A stretch of 64,000 nucleotides of DNA, taken from NCBI GenBank assembly GCA_002914845.1, contig JXTC01000002.1, positions 3,673,324-3,737,323 on the forward strand. The letters are read 5' to 3'. Numbering within the stretch: the first letter of the stretch is position 1; the number at the start of each line of letters is the position of its first letter. Shown in pieces: positions 24,201 to 37,300 of this stretch. The position numbers and the translations under genes were made by a program. This DNA is from Trema orientale. Lineage: Eukaryota > Streptophyta > Magnoliopsida > Rosales > Cannabaceae. Under the pieces are notes generated by a model. That model did no database searches. It saw only the letters and a program-made list of their open reading frames with translations, and had not been told where the DNA came from.

Positions 24201-26014
24201 GATGTGAGATTGGATGTGTTCAATTCACCACGTACAATTTTGTAATTGTGAAAAAGATCTATCTTACTCACTTTTGTATCTATGTTCGATTCCCAAGGCG
24301 AATGAAAATCTTGATATAACTGTCCATCTGAACTCCTTGTTCTTTTTTCTTTGTCTATTTTTTTTTTTTGATAAGAAACACTGAACTGTACTTCTTGTTC
24401 TATATCATTTTTTTAATATATATATATATGTGTGTGTGTGTGTGATTTTTAGCATCATATTTCTGCCTTTTGAAATACTTGTAACAAATTTTGCATTAGA
24501 GCAAATATCATTTTAATTTATCTTTGTTTAGTACTTAAGCAAGCTGCTTTCGTTTTGTTCAGAACGATCTTGTTCACGGATGGGGAATGGACATGAAACT
24601 TGGGTATTGTGCACAGGTAAAATCTCATTACCTCGATGGATTTGTGAAACTGCTTACGAGATTTTGCTCCACTGAAGACTTTGTACTGCTGTCATCTTGT
24701 TCAGTTATTCTACAATTTTTTGTCTCTTATTCACCATCTTTATTTAATCAATATATTAGTACACTGTAACTTTATCGCTAGATGTTGACACTTTGGAGAA
24801 GCTTGTATTGATGAATTGTCTTTGTTACAAACTGGAAGTGAGGCACGATTTCAGAGAGAGACATGATTTAGCCCTCCTATTAGCTACAGAAACCCTTCCT
24901 ACGCCTATTGACATCCTTTGCTATTTTTGGATGACTCTATAAACTAACTATTTGTTTTTTATTTGCATCAAAAGTAACTTTAGAAGTGTAAAATGCATAT
25001 TAGTGCTCTTCTTGCTTGCTGAACTGCTTGAGTCCTTTTTCCTTTCATCTTTCAATTTCAAGTTTTTATATCTTCCTTTCTCTTGATCTAGTTTCTCTCT
25101 CTCTCTCTTGTTTTGGGTATATTAATACTTTTTCTTAATAAAAAAAAAGAGCTCAACCAAGGATAAATATGGCATTTTACAGGGTGATCGAACCAAGAAT
25201 GTTGGTGTCATCGATAGTGAATACATTGTTCATAAGGGGATACAGAGTTTGGGAGGGGCTGGCTCTTCTGGAAGAAAGGTTAGTTGCTTTTTGTTTTCAT
25301 CTTGAGTAACAAAAAGCAATATGATTTTACTCGTTACCACTGAGATGGCATGGCTTATGCATATTCTAGTATATATGATATACTAAACCATGTCTCTGTT
25401 ATAAATGAGATACATGATGATTATTTGTACTTTTTTTTTTTGGGTACTTCTGTTCCACTTGGCCCGCTATAACCTGTTTAAATCCCTCTTTTTTTGCAGG
25501 GCTCAAATTCTGAGGTGTTAACTAAGGTAAACTCCAGGGCCAACAATAGATGATTTTTTTTTTTTTTTCGTCCAAACCACTACTCTTATTGTCATTCTAA
25601 TAAATAATCTTTGTCAAATTTCCTTCTTGATTTTTCTCAGAAGCATGCTTCTGCAGCTGGTGATATGCGAACTGAGGTGAGACTGTCTAATCTCTAACCT
25701 GCTGTTATTGAAAATCTTAATGTTCTGTATCTCGTTGCAATTTACTGCCTGCATAATGAGGGCCATGACGTTCTTTGTTTACTTTTGATGAGGTTCCAAC
25801 ATGTAAATTTCTTTGTTGAGTGAATGTTCTCTGCGAATCTAATGAACTAATTTGTCTTGCGTTTATAAATGTCGTGCAGATTAGGAGGCAATCAACTTGG
25901 GAGCTTCAAATATTCAAGGAGCGATGGAATCGAGCAGTGGAAGAGGACAAGGACTGGGTTGAACCATTTAAAAGTGTACAAAGACTGAGAAAACGAAAAA
26001 ACAACCACCGCTAA
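21070..26014 (+). CDS. DUF707 family type II membrane protein
   Basis: Fifteen coding exons join to about 403 residues: 21070-21129, 21277-21384, 21662-21691, 21777-21887, 22076-22159, 22239-22357, 22626-22727, 23288-23404, 23491-23556, 23936-24002, 24563-24616, 25183-25278, 25500-25526, 25641-25676, 25880-26014. All introns are GT-AG and the frame stays open. The product has a basic N-terminus, one hydrophobic segment at about 31-46 (FMGIVCTVMLFIVY), then a lumenal-type domain with FTVILFHYDG, IFLWDEDLG, STKCSDASEGPPCTGF and VHGWGMDMKLGYCAQ. These are hallmarks of the plant DUF707 family, some members of which are annotated as lysine-ketoglutarate reductase trans-splicing related. The topology and the acidic WDEDL motif suggest a Golgi glycosyltransferase-like protein, but the biochemical role is unproven. 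Nothing looks broken. Confidence 0.9.
21142..21224 (+). repeat. Compound (CT)n-(CA)n microsatellite in DUF707 intron 1
   Basis: About 46 bp of TC repeat runs directly into about 33 bp of AC repeat inside the 147-bp first coding intron, so it makes up most of that intron. Likely polymorphic. Confidence 0.95.
23665..23745 (+). other. tRNA-like B-box sequence in a DUF707 intron
   Basis: GGGTTCAAATCCTGG resembles a tRNA T-arm/B box, preceded by a weak A-box-like GTGAGTCTAGCAG. No complete cloverleaf could be drawn, so this is at most a SINE or tRNA-derived fragment. Confidence 0.25.
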
Positions 26015-27650
26015 GATTTTATCTTAACTGCTTCATTAAGTTAGGCCAGTCCATCATCCTGTAAGGGATAAGTTGAATAGTGATTCGCTCCCATGAGATT
26101 CCCGCCTCCAAAGTTTGTAGGGTTCAGCAGGAGGACACCGATGCCAAAGGAAAAAGGAAAACAGTCCATTCCCAATCAGGTTGGTCTAGTCTACAGTGCT
26201 AGAATCTCCGTTCGCATTTGTTAAACTCCTAATTATTTCATTTATTTCGAATATTCATAAATTTTGCTTTTAGAATATTTTCCTACCTGTATCTATCTAG
26301 TTCGAGCTGATCCACGAGGTATTTCATCTTCTTTTGCTTGTAATTAAAAGGGTTACTGATTGGATATCTGAACATCACACACTACAGAACTGTTTTTTCG
26401 AGGAAGAAGATGGTTGGTATAGAGTCTCTCATACACGTAACAATCAATCATATATTTTGTGAATCTTCTACTTCTTAGAGGGCCTTGCTTTCTTTGCTCA
26501 ATGTTTCTTCGTTCGTTCTCTTCTGTTAAGGATCTTATTATAGACACACTCATTGGCCACGACCTAAGAAGAAAAAGAATAAAAATTGTGCTTCTTTGGG
26601 GTTCAGAAAAGACTTGACTGCAGATGCTGCCTCGACACTTGTCAATGCGTTGTTGCTCATCTTAGACGTTATCATAGTCCGTCTAGAGGACTCTAGAAGA
26701 ACATAATAATAATAATAATAATAAATAGGGGGAAGTCAACATCTTCAATTGTAATCAAATGCTTGGTAATTAATAATGGTAGACCATGTATTTGAATGCA
26801 AAAAATTTTAGACGTCTTCGAAGAGAAATTTCCGAGTCTTGAAATTCTAGAACACGGCGAGACGACAAATGGGTCTTTTTGTTCAAAGTCAGGTTTAGGC
26901 TACAGCTTATAGGTAATGAGGACGACACCTTGGGCTGTTACGTTCTGTTCTTTAAGTTCTAACCATTAAAATGTCATTTTTGATCTGTTTCTTTCTAATG
27001 CTTCGTTTACTAATACTATTGTTAATTGTTTTCCCTTGAGGCATCCTTTTTTTCCTATTTGTTCATAACGGTAACCATAACACAGACAAATGTAAAACGA
27101 CTTCATTAAGAAACGAAAACAAAACAAGAACAAAACGACGACCAAAGGCCAAGAAAACCCATTGGCCTATGCAAACCGAAATGGATTGAACCAAACATCT
27201 TTGAGGGCAACGAAGAATTTCTATTTTTATTTTCATTTTTTTTGAAACGCGAGAGCAACGAAGAATTAGCACAACTAACTTACATAATTTTGAGAATATA
27301 ATAATTTTAAGAATATAAAAAAGAGAGTCGTTATTAAGAGTAAAATATGTGATTACTCAACCAAAGAGCCCCAAAGAGTTTAAAAAAAGAAAAGGAGCCC
27401 CATAGAGTAACGTTTAGATTGATTTTGACAAACAGATACCTCTTTCTATTATTTATATATTTATCTATCTAATTCACCTATAATAAGATTTTTTTTTGTC
27501 CTCTTGTTTGAAGGAATAGGAATTCCTACTTAAAAACATATAATATGGTTGTGTTAGAACTTGACAATAAATTAGTACGTCGAAGGAATGTTACTATGTA
27601 GCGCACCCAACTAATCCTTTATTATTTTATAAGCTCATCAATTCTATCTA
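26015..27650. other. DUF707 3' region and intergenic DNA
   Basis: The first 150-350 bp should be the 3' untranslated region; no clear polyadenylation signal could be chosen. An (AAT)n run lies at about 26704-26725. No further gene recognised. Confidence 0.45.
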
Positions 27651-28313
27651 AGGTAAAACCCATTTATAGCCACAAATTTTAGAAGGAATCTCATTTTAGC
27701 CATCAAGTAAGAAATGACCTATTTAAGACATTTGATATCTCAAAATTTTCCAGTTGGCTATTACAGTCATTGCATCGTCAAAATTTGACAAAACATATCA
27801 TGGGTTAGTCATAGGTTTAAGAGCAATGCTATGGGGCACCAGTGGTGCCCAGCACCACAGTGACATGTCTGTTTGTCACTGGATGATTTAATTAATAAAT
27901 TGGGTCCCACATGGGCCCCTCTTAAATTATAATTATGATTAGCTAGTGACAGACTGACACATCACTGTGGTGTTGGACACCACTGGTGCCCTATAGCATT
28001 ATTCTAGGTTTAATAGTTACAAAAATTAGAGAGCAATTAATGCTATTATTTGCTTTATGAACATATTATAATAGGGATTTCGAGGTAAATCAAATTTTTA
28101 TGTATCCTTATTAAACGAAGAAAAAGAGACAGAGAAAATAGGAACATTTTAGCTAACATATGATACATTATATTAAAATTTAACATTTTAATGACAGAAA
28201 AGGTGAAATTGTGAAACTTCGATAGATTCGGTGTTTAGAATAAACGATTTAAAAAATTAGGGTCAAAATAAGATTTGTTTTTAAGTTTGTAACTAAAAAT
28301 GGATTTAACTCCT
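27651..28313. mobile_element. Terminal-inverted-repeat element, interrupted by a MITE
   Basis: The left end (CCATTTATAGCCACAAATTT, then ATCTCATTTTAGCC) matches the inverse of the right end (CCATTTTTAGTTACAAACTT, then ATCTTATTTTGACC). A 166-bp palindromic MITE at 27835-28000 sits inside. No coding capacity. Confidence 0.55.
27835..28000. mobile_element. Palindromic MITE, family F, copy 1
   Basis: Ends AATGCTATGGGGCACCAGTG and its inverse form arms of about 40 bp that are nearly perfect. A second copy of exactly the same length is at 41916-42081. Nested in the larger element 27651-28313. Confidence 0.75.
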
Positions 28314-28830
28314 CTATTTCTTTTTTTTGAAGGATAACCCTTCTATTTAATTTTACGTTTTTCCCGTCTTCTTGTCAGTTTGCTACACTTGATCACTTTT
28401 TTCTTGTGAGTATATATTTATTTAAAATGAAAGAACCAAGAAGAACGAAGCAATAAGGTATTTTAAAAAAAAAAAAAAATCATCCAAATCAGCTAAGACG
28501 TCATCTTCAAGATCTTGCTTTCTCGCTTAATTTTCTCTAGAATATATGGGGGAAAAAAGGTTTCTTTAATCTTTTTCTAAAATGAATACAATTCCCACAA
28601 CAACTGAAAGCAATTTTGTACCCTTTTAAAAGCAAAAACAAGAAGTAAGATGATAACATTTTATCTTTATATTTTCTCTACTACTTTTCACATGAAATTC
28701 TCAATTCATTTAGAAATGGTAAACTAATATATGAAAAAAAAATAAGTATTTACTTAATTTTTTTTTATGCATGACCAATAATAAAAATTCCAATATAAAT
28801 ATTCTTGTAAAATAATAAATAAATTTTTTA
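28314..28830. other. Intergenic / distal SCAMP promoter
   Basis: AT-rich with an A13-14 run near 28466. No gene or repeat family recognised. Confidence 0.4.
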
Positions 28831-28833
28831 TAG

Positions 28834-28848
28834 ATATATATAAATAAC
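28834..28848 (+). promoter_or_regulatory. Putative TATA box of the SCAMP gene
   Basis: ATATATATAAATAACC lies upstream of a leader with CT tracts (TCTCTTTCTCTCTCT near 28950). This would give a leader of roughly 400 bases. A second (TA)n run at about 29011 is an alternative. Confidence 0.35.
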
Positions 28849-29278
28849 CGCCGCGTGGAGTTGGCGACTTTCTCCCGCTGGTTCCTCTTAAAAATTCAAA
28901 AGTGTATGTCTATGTATTTAGCCGACCTCAGACAAGTCCAAAACTCTCTTTCTCTTTCTCTCTCTAGAAAAATATTTTTAAAAATAAAATAAATTATTCG
29001 TCAAAAAAAAAATATATATATATATATAGAAAAACCAAAAAACTATTTTTCTCGCTCTAAAATTCTTTCCTGGTCTCTGTTCTTATTTTACTTTGCGGGA
29101 AAGACAAAGCTATCAGAATTTGGAATTTGTTTTTCTATTCTTCTTTTTTGTGGTTCCAGAATTGTAATTTTCTTGTGCTATAAGCTCATTCTTGCATTTC
29201 CGTACAGTCGTTAGATCTCAGATTATTTTCCGTGTCCATTTTCTCTCTCGAGTCTGAAAACCTCCTCTGTTTTTTGCC

Positions 29279-32200
29279 ATGGCTGGTCGCTACGATCACA
29301 ACCCTTTTGCCGAAGAAGAAGAAGTCAACCCCTTCTCTGTAAGTCTTCATGAGCTTGAATTCCAACTGGGTTTTTGAGTTTTGTGACTTTGGTTGAGTAT
29401 ATCGTATGGTATGGTTGACTTTGCTTCACCTTGTGGTTGATCGCCACTCTAATGGGTCGGGTTTATTTACGAGCTTGGTTATTCTTTTTGGTGTCTTTCT
29501 CTGTGAATTGAACCGCGCCATGTGTTTATGGTATGGGTTATAAAGGATTTTGATTCATCTAGCTTGTATTGCTTGAATTTTCGTGTGTTAAATCGGAATT
29601 TTACATATAACCTTCTAAGAAATTCTTGTGTTGCTGCAATTTCCTCCGAGAAAATTGTCATATAAATTACTTATCAAGTACATCAATTTCCAGATTTCAA
29701 TATTCAAGTGTCCTTTGTTTGTTTTTTGTTTTTTTGTTTTTTTGTTTTTTGTTTTTTTAAATGTGGTTGTGCATATGTATGATAGAGTCGTTCAGTTGTC
29801 TCCTTCTGATTCTGGACAATGATATTGGTGTGGTTTTGTGTAGTCTACACTACCAAAGCAAAAGGGACATGCTAATATTATGAGCATGTGGCAGTAGTAC
29901 TATAGAAACTTATTTTGATGATCAAATCATGGTTATTGATGATCAATAACATATGAAATTCTTTACTCGATAATTAATGGAGAAGCTGGGAGAAAAGGGG
30001 GGAGGATTGGTTAAAAAAGTGATTCTGGGTTGTCTACTCAGGTACTTTAATAACTAGTTTATTTTGTGTTACAGGAAAAGCTTTCTAGTATGTTGAAGTT
30101 TCTTATTCTTTCTTTTGGGGTCGAATTTTACTAACTAACAATTATGAAATTTGATTTTATTCTTTAATTTTGTTCATGAATGCTGTTATTTTTTTTTTCC
30201 CCTTAAAAATGCTTTTACGGCTTTTTTAGCATGGGGTTTTGCTCTCTTCCAACTCTCCATGGGTCATGAGAAGTGTTCTACATGATGTTGAAAGTGTTAA
30301 ATATGTTACAACCATACATTTCTATGAATATAATAAAGCTGATGAAAGTATTCAAATAAATTTATCTTTCATTCAGGAGCCAATACATGTTATTTATTTT
30401 TTTATTTTATTTAACTTGTTCTGGCTCTTCCACTGCCGGCATATGTCATGCATTTTCTGCTTCCTTGTTTTACATTTGTTGGCTTGCTCCCTGCTCCTTC
30501 TCTAAGAAGAAAGGGTAGGAAAAGGAAGATTTACCGGCTTTTATTATCAACTTTGGAGTTCTTAAGCTTCCATGTACATGTATTTTCAGAATCCTGGAAC
30601 TGTTGCTCAAGCCAAAGACAAAAGACTGTCTCCTCTTCCACCTGAACCTGTTGATTTCAATTATGGTCGAGGTGCCACGATTGATATCCCTATTGATTCA
30701 TCTACGGTAGGACCAGATCTTTAGTTTGATATTTTGACACAAACGATGATCGTGATCTGTGTTTATCTAATTGTGGTGTTTTTTAATTTAGGATTTGAGA
30801 AAGAAGGAGAAGGAACTCCAAGCGAAGGAAGCTGAATTAAGAAGGCGTGAGAAGGTATCTGTTAGCAGAAATTCTTATTCCTTAATACATGAACATTTTG
30901 TGCAGTTATAGACTTGCCTGGTGTTTGTACTTTAATTTGATCCTTAGATACAATAAACCATGGAGAAGATTTAAGACCTGTAAGATCTTTCCAATTATTT
31001 AAGTTTAGGTGCTCCATTTGTAAGTTGGATATCGGCCTTCTGTGTCCTGATGCATACAGTTTGTTGGACTACAGATGTCCTACATATGTAATTAAAGGTG
31101 AAGGCGAGGTCATAGATTCAATCTTGTATGTGCATAACTTGTGTGCGGTTCTGCCTGTCAAACAAAGGACTGAGATTTATTTACATTTTTGTAAACTTCT
31201 ATACGTAGCGATTTATTGTGATAGTAGTTAATGGGTAATTAACTCAAACAAATTTCAACATTCTGCTTAATTGTTGAGCAGGACATAAGACGGAGAGAAG
31301 AAGCCGCAGCCAGGGGTAAGTCATCTTGTTTGTTGTTGTTTGTATTATAATTATTTTGGGGTGGAGGGTAGGGGATCGCAAGATAACACAATGCAGTTTA
31401 CAGTGGTCAGAGGAAAAGTTCATTTTATGCAGCAGTCATCTCATAGTTCTCCCATTCTCCCTTTTGGTTTGCAGCTGGAATTGTTCTTGAGGAGAAAAAT
31501 TGGCCACCGTTCTTTCCAATTATTCATCATGATATTGCAAACGAAATACCAATACATTTACAGAAAATGCAGTATCTTGCATTCTCGACATGGTTAGGTG
31601 TGTAAATGTTTTATTGATTTATGCTTTTGTGATTAACATGTTACAATTTGATTAGCTGGTGTTACAAGTTGGTTGATCCTATTATGTTGTACTTAAGACT
31701 AGCTGTTTTTTACGTTCCATTGATGATGGCTCGTGATTTGTCTGTAGGACTGATCTTTTGCCTTCTCTGGAATGTCATAGCTGTTATGACAGCATGGATT
31801 AGAGGGGAAGGTGAATACAAAATCTGTTTTTTGTATTTTCTGAATAGATAGAAGCTATACATTTTGTATCTGATCTGTCAGATGTGATGTATAATGATAA
31901 TGGTATGTTCTTGGTTGTAGGGGTGAAGATCTGGTTCCTAGCTGTTATCTACTTCATAGCAGGGTCCCCTGGTTCTTATGTGCTGTGGTACCGTCCGCTG
32001 TACCGTGCTTTTAGGTATATGTCTCCCACGTTTTTATAACCCTGGGGTGCTTGTGTGTTTTCATTACATGTTCTTTTATCTGCACTAAATTATCTTTTAA
32101 TTTGGGTACTCGTGTTTATTCGTGTACAGGAGTGAAAGTGCTTTTAGGTTTGGATGGTTTTTCATGTTTTATCTGGTAAGCGTCTCTGTTGTCTCATATT

Positions 32201-33210
32201 TTGTGCCTTTTGTAGATCAGTTATTTGCTTTAAGAATTTAAGAATGCTTTTTTCTTGTTCTTATTCTTACATTCTGCTCTCTTCTTGTACAGCTTCACAT
32301 CGGTTTCTGCATCTTTGCTGCGGTTGCTCCTCCTATTGTTTTCAAAGGAAAATCTCTCACGTATGTGTTGGACCCTTTCTACTAATTGGGTTTAACTCGC
32401 TGAAGACATATGATATGCATTCCTCTTATGTTATTTATGTTATTTATTCATGCCTTTTTAGCTCTTATACTTTCTCATGCATCTTAACAAATTTGCTGAG
32501 TATTGATGAGGGTACAAATCAGAAGTCTAGTGGATGCTCCTGAATCATATATTAGGGATGCATGTCACTGATATTATTGTTTACTCGGGAGGTTTTCGAC
32601 TTCTTTGTTCTGAACTAATATTTGTTGTGCCTTTGGACAGGGGTATTCTGCCTGCAATCGACGTCATTGGGAATCATGCTTTGGTTGGGGTAAGGATATC
32701 TGTGCTGGTGTATAATATTTCATTCCTGAATTAGTAAATCATATATGTTGGTTGGCCTTTTCCCTTCATGCGTTTTGACTGGTGATTTTGACCTGGGAAT
32801 ATCATCTCAACTGACAGATGGGAATTAATACCGTTGGCTTGTTTTCCAAAGCTTGATTGTATCAACTGTATTTGTTTTGCTAATCTTATATTCCAAAACC
32901 TGTTTATATTAACCTTTTTTTTTTCCCCTCATCACAGATCTTTTACTTCATCGGGTTTGGATTATTTTGCGTTGAGTCATTGGTCAGCGTCTGGGTTATT
33001 CAGGTATAGTTCAACTTCCATTTCTCCTAGCCAAATCTTAACAAAGATCCTGAATACTTGCTTCAAACTTTTGGAGCAAACAAGTATTTGGAGTAATATT
33101 TTTTTTCCCCTTATTACTTGCAGCAAGTATACATGTATTTCCGAGGCAGTGGCAAGGCTGCTGAATTGAAGCGCGAGGCTGCAAGAGAGGCCATGAGGGC
33201 AGCACTATGA
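29279..33210 (+). CDS. SCAMP: Secretory carrier-associated membrane protein
   Basis: Twelve exons join to about 289 residues: 29279-29338, 30590-30706, 30792-30854, 31282-31315, 31475-31597, 31748-31810, 31921-32014, 32130-32175, 32293-32360, 32641-32689, 32938-33003, 33124-33210. All introns are GT-AG. SCAMPs are tetraspan proteins of the trans-Golgi network, secretory vesicles and plasma membrane that act in exo- and endocytic trafficking. Two NPF motifs (residues 8-10 and 17-19) can bind EH-domain endocytic proteins. Residues about 62-88 are a charged coiled coil ([20 protein letters not shown]). Four membrane segments follow (about 125-149, 157-176, 190-212, 233-256), with the conserved [10 protein letters not shown] after the second. 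Length and layout match plant SCAMPs. The ATG follows a pyrimidine-rich leader and gives the canonical MAGRYD start. Confidence 0.95.
29716..29760 (+). repeat. Poly-T/G tract repeat in SCAMP intron 1
   Basis: Imperfect tandem GTTTTTT(T) units, about six copies, within the 1.25-kb first intron. Confidence 0.8.
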
Positions 33211-34395
33211 AACTAGTGGGGGAGGGGGAAAAAAAAAGCAAAGACGGTGACTGTGTATGGATTTAGGTTGTATATGCCCGTAGTCACAGGAATTTCCGAT
33301 AGAAATATTTGTTTGGACCCTTTATTTTGCTACACCCTGTTGCAATACTAGTTTGAGTGCTGCTTGTGTTGATGTTGTTTATCGGAGTGTAACAAGGAGA
33401 CCTTGAAAATTACAGGATTCTTAGAAACAAGCTACACTTTTTTGCCATTTGAAGCCACTCGTGTGGATTTGGTTTTCCTTAGTATAATGTTTGGAAGCAT
33501 ACCAAAGAACTTGCTCAGGTACTAAAGTACGGTATGTACAAATACTATAAATATCTAGCAACACTATAATACAATATTGGTAATTTGGTGATGGTCCAAG
33601 GATCGGAAATGGCAAGTTAATGAAACATAGCTATTGAGTTTTTTTTTTATTTTTTTTATTTTTATTATTATTTTTTTAAAGATTTGATTTCTACAAATAT
33701 TACCTAACAATTATTTTTCATCAAAACTTTTATACGAACTAATTATGTGAAAGTTGTTTAATCACATGAGAAAACTAATATCCCCAAAACACCAACCGAT
33801 GTGTTGTTTCAATCGTATAAAAATAAAACAAGTACTAGTATCCTCCGATTATGTAGTGTGGTCTTCACACGAGAGAAAAACATATTACACATTATATTTT
33901 GGCATAAAAAGACATACAAAGCGCGGTATTGCCGTTTGGAGAAAAGAGCCAACTTGAACGATTTCGTCAAAATGCTTGTCGACTTCACTTAGCATTACTC
34001 GAACGTTTTCCATGCTAAAAAGTAAAACTACATGTCGCAGATTTTAAATGACGCAGATTTGGATGCAAAACGACATGTCGTGAACATAAAGGACAACAAT
34101 TTCTCAAATTAGAACTGCATGTTGGTTGTCACCACTAATGTATTGCTATTATTTATATTTTTCATCACTAGTGTTTGTTATGTGGCTGTGGACACTACCT
34201 TTCTGCCTGAATTAGAACTTGGAAGTTGTTTGGGACCGTTTGAGCTGAATTGGTGAACATATAGCGTGACTAGGTGTGCCCTTCATGAATTCCTATTGGA
34301 ATTATTTACGCTATAGTTTTGAGATGTCGGTAAGTCATGCTTTTCTATTCCAAAAAAGTTGACCACATTTATTTTGTTTCCTTTTTCTCGTGATA
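33211..34395. other. SCAMP 3' region and intergenic DNA
   Basis: The 3' untranslated region probably covers the first 200-300 bp. A T/A-rich tract lies at 33638-33680. No gene was recognised before the LINE remnant. Confidence 0.45.
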
Positions 34396-37300
34396 GAGTC
34401 CGTCTTGACATTGTCGCTCCGCTGCATTAAGGTGCAACCTAGACAGTGATCAAAATTTTTCTGGGCTGATATAAAATACGAAAGGGTCCCGGATTTTTGT
34501 TTTATTTGCAGATTGATTGGCCATTCCGCAATGGCTTGTCGATCGGAGGTAGATGTAGAATGGAAGATTCCGGCCAATTACCACTATGGTCCTTGGCTTA
34601 GTGGTGCCCTGCGTAGTGGCCACGGAAAAATACTGAGTCATAGCGATCGTAATATGACGGGCTCAAGTTTGAGAGTCCCCTCTACTCTCAAAGACACTTT
34701 GCATGATGATGCTAAGAGAAATTATAAGTCGAACTCTGTGAACTTAGTAAATGTTATTAGAGATGTGGTTGTTGATAATGTAAAACGTGAATATAGTAGT
34801 GGAATTGGTTTGGGTAGTGGCAAACCTACACATAGTGGTCTATCATGTACAGTAGGGGGGTAATGAGATTCTTGTAGGAAGGAGTGCAAAAGATGTTGTG
34901 CATGCTGAACATGGGGGAGTTGGTTTAGGTGACTCTGTCCACATGCAGGAGAAGTCTTATAGGTCTATGGACTCGAGAATAATGACCAAGGAATGTTATG
35001 GGGTATTGTTTTGGAAAATAAGGATGATGCTTGCACTATTGTGGGGGAAGACGTGGCATCACAACGACTCCGAGGAAAAGTAGTTGCTTCAAAAACTCCT
35101 ACGCATGGTATTGCCCATTTGTTCTCTGATGCTATTGTCCCAAAGGAATTGGTTTTAACTACGGAGAGCTCATGCCCTCCGCAAGATGTCAATAGAAAAC
35201 GCCATAAGTGGAAGAAAGAAGCTCGAAAGGTGGGCTACTCTTCAATATGTACTTCAAACTCTCGAATAACCATAAAGAGAAAGGAGAACGTGGATTTGGA
35301 TGGTGATATCAAGCAAAGACGGGTTATGGGTGACCTCACTAACTCAATTGGATCCACGGGTGTTGATTCGATACCCGACGGGGCACACTGAGTTGCATAA
35401 TTTGGAATGCTTGAGACTTGGGGACCCTCGGGCTATGGATAAATTACGTGATTTACTTCGTAGTACTTCCCCTTCTCTGGTTTTTATTTGTGAAACGAAA
35501 CTTTGTGGTAGACGTGCACGTTTGGTAGGTTCGAAGGTGGGTTTTTCGAATATCATGGTGGTCGATAGTATTGGGAAAAATGGTGGTCTTATTCTTTTAT
35601 GAAAGGACGACCGGAATGTACAACTTCTCAGTTTCTCCAAATGGTATGTGGATGTGTTAATTAATAGTGGTAATGATTGTCAGTGGAGATTTACTGGTTT
35701 CTACGGAGATCCGAACCGTTCCTCTAGGCGCAATTTATGGGAGTTACTTCGTCGACTTAGTGCTTTATCTTCTCTTCCTTGGTGTTTTGCTGGTGACTCT
35801 AATTCTGTCTTTTATATGCATGAGAAGTAAGGTGGTAATGAGTTTGACTCTGATAGCATGCATGATTTTAGAAAATGCTGCGAATGATTGTCTTCTTTCT
35901 GAGTTGGATTATATTGGTGAATTAATGACGTGGTCAAATGGTCAAGAGAGTAATGATCTAATTCTGGAGAGGCTTGATCGTGCTTTACATATTGTAGAGT
36001 GGCTTGGTTTGTTTCCTCATGCACAGGTTTATTATGGTGACTTTTAGGACTCAGATCGTACAACTTTACACGTGGTCCTTGATACCACTCAGTTGTTGTC
36101 TCGAATTTCTCGTCGATCTAGACGGTTTCTGTTTGAAACTATGTGGCTGTTGGATGAGAATTGCAAAGAAGTTATTCAAAAATTCTGGGATCGTGAGCCA
36201 GTCTGTGCTGATTGAACTTCTCAACTTCATAAACTCAATAGTGTGGCAGGTACTCTGAGTAAATGGGGCACAGAGACTTATGTTCGCTTACCGAAAAAGA
36301 TCGCTACAATTTCTCAGGATTTGGAAGCTCTTAATAAGGACCATTGTTTAGACAGTTGTAGGGCTCAAGCTCGAATTCCTGAGAAGGAGCATGATCGATT
36401 GTATGCTCTTTAAGAGTATTACTGGAAACAACGGGCTCGTGTAGATTGACTTAGAGAAGGTGATCGTAATACGAAATTTTTCTATGCAAAAGTTTCACAT
36501 AGGTGGCAAAAAAATTCTATTATGGGTTTGGAAGATAACTCGGGCTCTTGGGTCAGAGGAGAGAAGCAAATTTCAGGTGTTATTGCTAACTACTTCGCCT
36601 TAATTTTTCCTTGTAACTGGCCTCATTAAGGATGTGGTGTCGAAAATTCTCCAGCATATACCTACTCATCTTATTGAGATGTTGGATGCTCCTTTTTCTA
36701 GGAATGATGTTAGAGATGCCCTCTTTGAAATGAGTCGTAAAAAGTCCCCTGGTCTTGATGGGTTTCACGTAGTGTTTTTTCAAAAATGCTGGGACATTGT
36801 GGGTGATGATGTGGTGGCAGTTTGCCTGCGGGTCCTGGTGGGGAGCTCTTCTATTGGAATTTTAAATAAGACTCATGTGGTCCTTATCCCAGAGATTGGC
36901 CATCCTCGGCGAGTATCTGATTTCCGACCGATTAGCTCATACAGCGTGCTTTATAAGATTATTACAAAGACTTTAGCTAATCATTTGAAGCTGGTCCTCT
37001 CTCATATACGTCATTGTTGCATACAAGGCAATGCATTCCTTTTGGAGAAAGACCGGAGGTAAGGTTGGCTTTGTTGTTTTAAAATTGGATATAAGTAAAG
37101 CTTATCATAGGGTTGAATGGGGATACCTTCTCACTATTATGGAGCACATAGGTTTTAGTGTTCGATGGAGGTCTATAATTAGGGATACAATGGAATCAGC
37201 TTCTTTCAGCTTTATTATTAATGGAAAACCTTATGGCGATGTTAGACCGAGTCAGGGTTTGCGTCAAGGATGCCCATTATCCCATACCTTTTCTTGTTAC

